From an uncultured Eubacteriales bacterium (GTDB lineage: Bacteria; Bacillota; Clostridia; Oscillospirales; Oscillospiraceae): a stretch of DNA of 9,763 nucleotides. The translations under genes were made by a program, and so were the position numbers. This document shows positions 5,360-9,763 of this stretch, piece by piece. The stretch lies in the NCBI GenBank assembly GCA_900551495.1, contig URWG01000061.1:1-9763 (forward strand), given 5' to 3'. The number at the start of each line of letters is the position of its first letter. Position 1 is the stretch's first letter. Under the pieces are notes generated by a model. That model was not told where the DNA came from and did no database searches. It saw nothing but the letters and a program-made list of their open reading frames with translations.

Positions 5360-7741
5360 ATGTATCAGGTAATCAAACGGAACGATAAGGTCGTCGATTT
5401 CGACCTTGCAAAGATCTCAAACGCCATTCGGAAGGCGTTTGACGCACAGAACAAGCAGTACAACGACTCCGTGATCGATTTTCTTGCGCTCAAGGTAACG
5501 GCTGACTTTGAGCCGAAGATCAAGGACGGCAAGATCGCCGTCGAGGACATTCAGGACAGCGTGGAGTCCGTCCTGATCCGTGCGGGCTATGACGATGTTG
5601 CCAAGGCGTACATCCTCTATCGCCGCCAGCGGGAGAAGCTCCGCAACATGAAGGCCACGCTCCTTGACTATAAGGAACTGGTGGACAGCTACGTCAAGGT
5701 ACAGGATTGGCGCGTCAAGGAGAATTCGACGGTCACCTACTCCGTCGGCGGTCTGATCCTCTCCAATTCCGGCGCAATCACCGCAAACTACTGGCTCTCC
5801 GAGATTTATGATGATGAGATCGCCAACGCACACAAGAACTGCGATATGCACATCCACGATATGTCTATGCTCACGGGCTACTGCGCGGGCTGGTCGCTGC
5901 GGCAGCTCATTCAGGAGGGGTTGGGCGGAATTCCCGGCAAGATCACCTCCGCGCCCGCGAAGCACCTGTCCTCGCTGTGCAATCAGATGGTCAATTTTCT
6001 CGGCATCATGCAGAACGAATGGGCGGGCGCGCAGGCGTTCTCCTCCTTCGATACCTATCTTGCACCCTTTGTGAAGGCGGACAACCTGACGTATGAACAG
6101 GTCAAAAAGTGTGTCGAATCGTTTATCTACGGCGTGAATACTCCCTCCCGCTGGGGTACGCAGGCGCCGTTTTCCAACATCACCCTCGACTGGACGGTCC
6201 CCAACGATATGGCAGAGCTGCCCGCAATCGTCGGCGGCAAGGAAATGCCCTTTAAGTATAAGGACTGCAAGAAGGAAATGGATATGGTCAACCGCGCCTT
6301 CATCGAGGTCATGATCGAGGGCGACGCAAACGGACGCGGCTTCCAGTATCCCATCCCCACCTACTCCATCACCGGCGATTTCGACTGGTCGGAGACGGAG
6401 AACAACAAGCTCCTGTTCGAAATGACCGCAAAATACGGCACCCCGTATTTTTCCAACTACGTCAACAGCGACATGGAGCCGAGCGACGTGCGTTCGATGT
6501 GCTGCCGTCTGCGGCTTGATCTGCGCGAGCTGCGCAAAAAGTCCGGCGGCTTCTTCGGCAGCGGCGAGAGCACCGGCTCGGTCGGCGTCGTGACCATCAA
6601 TATGCCGAAGATCGCCTATCTCGCCTCCGATGAGGCGGACTTCTTCCGTCGCCTCAACCGTTTGATGGACATTGCCGCACGTTCGCTGAAGATCAAGCGC
6701 ACGGTTATCACAAAGCTGCTCAACGAGGGGCTGTATCCCTATACCAAGCGCTACCTCGGCACCTTTGACAATCACTTCTCCACGATCGGTCTGATCGGCA
6801 TGAACGAGGTCGGTCTCAACGCAAACTGGCTTCGTAAGGACATGACCCACCGCGAGACACAGCAGTTTACCGTCAAGGTGCTCAACCATATGCGCGAGCG
6901 CCTGTCGGACTATCAGGAGCAGTACGGCGACCTGTACAACCTTGAGGCGACGCCTGCCGAATCGACGACCTATCGCCTTGCCAAGCACGACAAGAAGGAC
7001 TTCCCCGACATCATCACCGCCGCAAAGCCCGGGCAGACACCGTATTATACCAACTCCTCTCACCTGCCCGTCGGCTATACCGAGGACATCTTCACGGCGC
7101 TGGATATTCAGGACGAGCTGCAGACGCTCTATACCTCCGGCACGGTGTTCCATGCCTTCCTCGGCGAGAAGCTGCCCGACTGGAAGGCTGCCGCGACGCT
7201 GGTCCGCCGCATTGCCGAGAACTATCGGCTTCCCTACTATACCATGTCCCCGACCTATTCCGTCTGCGCCGAGCACGGCTACCTTTCCGGCGAGCAGTTT
7301 ACCTGCCCCATCTGCGGTAAGGCGACCGAGGTTTACAGCCGCATTACGGGCTACTACCGCCCCATTCAGAACTGGAACGACGGCAAGGCGCAGGAATATA
7401 AGGATCGCAAGGTCTATGACATCGGCGCCTCGACCGACCGCCGCTTCGGTGCAAATGAGGTGACGGAGGACGCTGCCGAGCAGCCCGCCGCAAAAGCGCC
7501 CGACGAGGGACGGTTGCTGCTGTTCACGACGGCAACCTGCCCCAAGTGCGTCATGGCGAAAAAGTTCCTGAATGACGCGGGCATTGCCTATGAGACGGTT
7601 TTGGTCGATGAGCAGCCCGAGCTTGCACGGAAATTCGGCGTGCGGCAGGCGCCGACGCTGCTGATCCTCGACGGCGAGGGCGTAACGGAGCGCGTGGAGA
7701 ACCCATCGAACATCCGCGCCTTTGCCGAGGCGAGGAGTTGA
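5360..7741 (+). CDS. nrdD: class III (anaerobic) ribonucleoside-triphosphate reductase with a fused C-terminal thioredoxin/glutaredoxin-like domain
   Basis: This 793-residue enzyme reduces ribonucleotides to deoxyribonucleotides without oxygen. Residues 1 to about 95 form an ATP-cone allosteric domain (YQVIKRNDKVVDFDLAKI). The catalytic barrel follows, with C175 (TGYCAGW) and adjacent C381-C382 (RSMCCRL); C382 is my best guess for the thiyl cysteine. The retained N414 in GVVTINMPKIA resembles the active-site Asn of formate-type enzymes. A zinc site is suggested by C636, H639, C649 and C652. The glycyl radical residue is G664 in SRITGYYRPIQNW. E. coli NrdD ends soon after this motif (712 residues). 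Here a linker rich in Ala, Glu and Pro (about 700-716) leads to a thioredoxin-fold domain (717-793) with redox motif C727-P-K-C730 and cis-Pro P765 in QAPTLLIL. AAGGAG lies seven bases before the ATG at 5360; an upstream in-frame ATG at 5192 lies inside nrdG. Confidence 0.94.
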   Translation: MYQVIKRNDKVVDFDLAKISNAIRKAFDAQNKQYNDSVIDFLALKVTADFEPKIKDGKIAVEDIQDSVESVLIRAGYDDVAKAYILYRRQREKLRNMKATLLDYKELVDSYVKVQDWRVKENSTVTYSVGGLILSNSGAITANYWLSEIYDDEIANAHKNCDMHIHDMSMLTGYCAGWSLRQLIQEGLGGIPGKITSAPAKHLSSLCNQMVNFLGIMQNEWAGAQAFSSFDTYLAPFVKADNLTYEQVKKCVESFIYGVNTPSRWGTQAPFSNITLDWTVPNDMAELPAIVGGKEMPFKYKDCKKEMDMVNRAFIEVMIEGDANGRGFQYPIPTYSITGDFDWSETENNKLLFEMTAKYGTPYFSNYVNSDMEPSDVRSMCCRLRLDLRELRKKSGGFFGSGESTGSVGVVTINMPKIAYLASDEADFFRRLNRLMDIAARSLKIKRTVITKLLNEGLYPYTKRYLGTFDNHFSTIGLIGMNEVGLNANWLRKDMTHRETQQFTVKVLNHMRERLSDYQEQYGDLYNLEATPAESTTYRLAKHDKKDFPDIITAAKPGQTPYYTNSSHLPVGYTEDIFTALDIQDELQTLYTSGTVFHAFLGEKLPDWKAAATLVRRIAENYRLPYYTMSPTYSVCAEHGYLSGEQFTCPICGKATEVYSRITGYYRPIQNWNDGKAQEYKDRKVYDIGASTDRRFGANEVTEDAAEQPAAKAPDEGRLLLFTTATCPKCVMAKKFLNDAGIAYETVLVDEQPELARKFGVRQAPTLLILDGEGVTERVENPSNIRAFAEARS

Positions 7742-7747
7742 GGCGAA

Positions 7748-8659
7748 ATGTGCTATGATATTTTGATCGTCGGCGCGGGTCCTGCCGGTCTGACGGCTGC
7801 GATCTATGCCCGCCGCGCCGGAAAGACGGTGCTGGTGCTGGAGCGCGATACCTTCGGCGGGCAGATCACCTTCTCGCCGAAGCTGGAAAACTATCCCGGC
7901 TTTGCTGAGATTTCAGGTAACGAGCTGGCACAGCGGATGCTGGAGCAGGCTATGGCGCTCGGTGCGGAGATCGATATGGATCAGGTGCTTGCTGTCCGCG
8001 ACGGCGCGGTAAAGACCGTTGTCGGGGAAGCCCGAAGCTACGAAGCCAAAACGGTCATCATTGCGGCGGGGGCACGGCATCGGCGGCTGCATCTGCCGCG
8101 CGAGGAGGAGTTCATCGGCAACGGAATTTCCTTCTGCGCGGTCTGCGACGGCGCATTCTACCGCGATCGGCACGTCGCCCTCGTCGGCGGCGGCAACACC
8201 GCGCTGCAGGAGGCGGTCCTGCTCTCCGAAATTTGCGAGTGCGTCACCGTGGTGCAGAATCTCCCCTTCCTTACCGGCGAGCAGCGGCTGATCGAGGCGC
8301 TGGCAGCCCGTCCGAACGTGGACTACCGCTACGGTACGGTGGTGATCGGCTACGAGGGCGGCGAAGCTTTGACCGCGCTGAACCTGCTGCAAACCGAGAG
8401 CGGCACGGAAAGCCGTCTTGCGGTTGACGGCGCATTCCTTGCTATCGGCACCGAACCGGAAAATGCCCCCTTCTCCGCAGTCGCTGCGCTCAATGAGCAG
8501 GGCTATATCGCGGCGGATGAGAGCTGCCGCACGGAAACAGCGGGTATTTTTGCTGCCGGTGACTGCCGCACCAAGGCGTATCGGCAGGTCGCAACTGCGA
8601 TTTCCGACGGCGCTGCCGCCGCACTCAATCCCTGCCGCTATTTGGATGCCCGGGACTGA
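7748..8659 (+). CDS. trxB: thioredoxin-reductase-like FAD disulfide oxidoreductase, atypical pyridine-nucleotide site
   Basis: This 303-residue flavoprotein of the low-molecular-weight thioredoxin reductase fold should move electrons via FAD and a disulfide to a dithiol protein. The FAD motif GAGPAGLTAA is at 9-18, the redox pair is C130-A-V-C133 (CAVCDGAFYR), a second fold GGGNTA is at 147-152, and the C-terminal FAD motif is GIFAAGDC (266-273). E. coli TrxB follows GGGNTA with HRRDGFR, which binds the NADPH phosphate; here the segment at 170-176 is QNLPFLT, with both arginines lost. Electrons may therefore come from NADH or ferredoxin, as in the described ferredoxin-dependent flavin thioredoxin reductases of clostridia. 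It starts six bases after nrdD, with GAGG and GAGGAG upstream. The partner is probably the thioredoxin domain fused to NrdD. A terminator lies about 105 bases downstream. Confidence 0.88.
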   Translation: MCYDILIVGAGPAGLTAAIYARRAGKTVLVLERDTFGGQITFSPKLENYPGFAEISGNELAQRMLEQAMALGAEIDMDQVLAVRDGAVKTVVGEARSYEAKTVIIAAGARHRRLHLPREEEFIGNGISFCAVCDGAFYRDRHVALVGGGNTALQEAVLLSEICECVTVVQNLPFLTGEQRLIEALAARPNVDYRYGTVVIGYEGGEALTALNLLQTESGTESRLAVDGAFLAIGTEPENAPFSAVAALNEQGYIAADESCRTETAGIFAAGDCRTKAYRQVATAISDGAAAALNPCRYLDARD

Positions 8660-8687
8660 CCCCACTTTGAAAGGAATACTGCTCGAA

Positions 8688-8765
8688 ATGTGGCATACTG
8701 TGCCGTCGTGCGCCGCAGGGCTGTCTGAACCCTGCCGTCGAATCACAACCACAGCAGCTTCATAA
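8688..8765 (+). CDS. possible 25-residue small ORF after trxB (doubtful)
   Basis: An ATG preceded at a long distance by AAAGGA opens 25 codons starting MWHTVPSCAA and ending at a TAA just before the terminator stem. The spacing from AAAGGA to ATG is about 12 bases, longer than ideal, and the composition is unremarkable. Two cysteines are present. It may simply be the 3' untranslated region of the trxB transcript; I give it as a possibility only. Confidence 0.12.
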   Translation: MWHTVPSCAAGLSEPCRRITTTAAS

Positions 8766-8815
8766 AAAGCAAGCGCCCCCGACCGAAAACGCGGTTGGGG
8801 GCGCTTGCTGCTTTT
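8764..8815. terminator. strong hairpin terminator between trxB and the CRISPR array
   Basis: A 16-bp stem pairs GCAAGCGCCCCCGACC (8769-8784) with GGTTGGGGGCGCTTGC (8793-8808), with one G-T wobble and an 8-base loop. In the plus direction it is followed by TGCTTTTGG, an imperfect U tail, and should end the nrd operon. In the minus direction the stem is followed at once by five T, a better tail, so it can also stop the leftward CRISPR precursor transcript. Confidence 0.88.
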
Positions 8816-8848
8816 GGATTCGTTTCGCGGTTTGACGATGCAGACCTT

Positions 8849-8872
8849 GTCCCACCCCGTGTGGGGTGGGAC
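8849..8872 (-). repeat. degenerate leader-distal CRISPR repeat with an extended palindrome
   Basis: This copy keeps the last 22 bases of the plus-strand repeat (8851-8872) and has lost the ATTTCAATCCA part. The two bases before the retained part are GT, which pair with the final AC, so the stem grows from 8 to 10 bp (arms GTCCCACCCC and GGGGTGGGAC around GTGT). On the transcribed strand the 3' ATTGAAAT handle is gone, as is usual for the last repeat of an array. Confidence 0.9.
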
Positions 8873-9763
8873 CTCTAACCGACTGACGGATGTCTGCAAT
8901 TATTTTATTTCAATCCACCCACCCCGTGTGGGGTGGGACAATGTCCGCGACTGTGACGTCTCGCGCGGCGATATTTCAATCCACCCACCCCGTGTGGGGT
9001 GGGACACCGCCGCCGCTACTATCTGCAAAACTATTACGATTTCAATCCACCCACCCCGTGTGGGGTGGGACTTTGCCTCACTGCTCAGATTTACCCGTCT
9101 GATGGATTTCAATCCACCCACCCCGTGTGGGGTGGGACTGGTCACATAATACGGATCATCGCCATATACAACCATTTCAATCCACCCACCCCGTGTGGGG
9201 TGGGACTCACGCGGAGGCAAAGCTGACCCTTGTTAAACATATTTCAATCCACCCACCCCGTGTGGGGTGGGACTCATTGAGATTATGGCGGCGCTTGAGG
9301 GCGTGCCATTTCAATCCACCCACCCCGTGTGGGGTGGGACGTATATCAAAATAGTCAGGGAGTATCCAATCCGGGATTTCAATCCACCCACCCCGTGTGG
9401 GGTGGGACTAAGGACGTCGGCGAGATCCGTCAGTACGAGTATATTTCAATCCACCCACCCCGTGTGGGGTGGGACTACTCCATAAAGTCCGCACCGGCGC
9501 GGGTTGCGCCATTTCAATCCACCCACCCCGTGTGGGGTGGGACGCGATGTTGCCGTAAACATCCCCGGCGTCCCCGATTTCAATCCACCCACCCCGTGTG
9601 GGGTGGGACGATTTTCCCCGGCCTTTTTCTTTTCCCAGATGCAATTTCAATCCACCCACCCCGTGTGGGGTGGGACAAAAATTTCAGTGAGTACGGTATT
9701 CGCGATATTATTTCAATCCACCCACCCCGTGTGGGGTGGGACCGAGCAGCGCCGGTACCGTAG
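8849..9763 (-). CRISPR. CRISPR array, type I-C-like repeats, cut by the window end
   Basis: Thirteen identical 33-bp repeats start at 8907, 8973, 9039, 9106, 9174, 9241, 9308, 9376, 9443, 9511, 9577, 9644 and 9710. A degenerate terminal copy lies at 8849-8872. On the plus strand each repeat begins ATTTCAATCCA, has a stem CCCACCCC-GTGT-GGGGTGGG and ends AC. On the minus strand it starts GTCCCACC and ends GGATTGAAAT, the form of type I-C repeats. Thirteen complete spacers are 33-35 bp (34, 33, 33, 34, 35, 34, 34, 35, 34, 35, 33, 34, 33 from left to right), all different; a fourteenth is cut at 9763. Minus-strand transcription follows from the 3' ATTGAAA handle and from decay at the left end, so the newest spacers and leader lie to the right. 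No cas gene is in the window; open frames across the array are repeat artefacts. Confidence 0.98.

Noticed and set aside
5417..7276. 619-codon minus-strand open frame opposite nrdD
   Set aside because: Long but a shadow of codon bias in nrdD. It shows no recognisable domain or ribosome binding site, while nrdD is a full conserved enzyme.
8713..8737. Small hairpin GCAGGG with CCCTGC after trxB
   Set aside because: The stem is only six base pairs with a nine-base loop and no U tail. The much stronger hairpin at 8764-8815 is the terminator.
7913..8899. Minus-strand open frame opposite trxB running into the array edge
   Set aside because: It crosses the terminator hairpin and the degenerate repeat and has no recognisable motifs; trxB accounts for the region.
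8805..9763. Several open frames across the CRISPR array with repeated peptides such as QSTHPVWGGT, SIHPPRVGWD and SHPTRGGWIE
   Set aside because: They are translations of the 33-bp repeat in different frames on both strands. Spacing follows the repeats, there are no plausible ribosome binding sites, and the peptides resemble no protein family.

Overview
The window looks like a chromosomal segment of an obligately or facultatively anaerobic Gram-positive bacterium, most likely a GC-rich member of Clostridia (Oscillospiraceae-like). This is inferred from an NfnAB-type flavoprotein pair, a LytR-CpsA-Psr wall enzyme, an oxygen-sensitive class III ribonucleotide reductase, strong GGAGG ribosome binding sites and sigma-A-like promoters. 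No taxonomic search was possible.

Left part, minus strand (77-4442). A promoter at 4468-4496 drives an LCP-family cell-wall ligase. Its last 23 bases overlap gluQ, whose GTG start lies inside the LCP gene behind its own ribosome binding site. A second promoter, whose -35 box overlaps the gluQ stop codon, drives nfnA-nfnB. These encode a predicted electron-bifurcating NADH-dependent ferredoxin:NADP oxidoreductase. The unit closes with a hairpin terminator at 33-64.

Middle part, plus strand (4555-8815). A divergent promoter followed by two 16-bp boxes exactly 32 bp apart (NrdR-like) precedes nrdG-nrdD-trxB. NrdG is the radical-SAM activase and NrdD the glycyl-radical anaerobic ribonucleotide reductase. 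NrdD carries an extra C-terminal thioredoxin/glutaredoxin-like domain with a CPKC motif. The next gene is a thioredoxin-reductase-like flavoprotein with a CAVC motif that lacks the usual NADPH-binding HRRxxxR signature. The operon therefore appears to encode activation, catalysis and disulfide re-reduction together. The reductase's own electron source is open; NfnAB nearby links the ferredoxin, NADH and NADPH pools.

Right part (8849-9763, running off the end). This is a CRISPR array of 13 identical 33-bp repeats plus one degenerate terminal repeat, with 13 complete spacers of 33-35 bp and one cut spacer. The repeat resembles type I-C repeats (ending ATTGAAAT when read on the minus strand). 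Repeat orientation and the degenerate repeat at the left end both indicate transcription leftwards, from a leader beyond the right edge. No cas gene is in the window. A strong hairpin at 8764-8815 sits between trxB and the array and could terminate both convergent transcripts.
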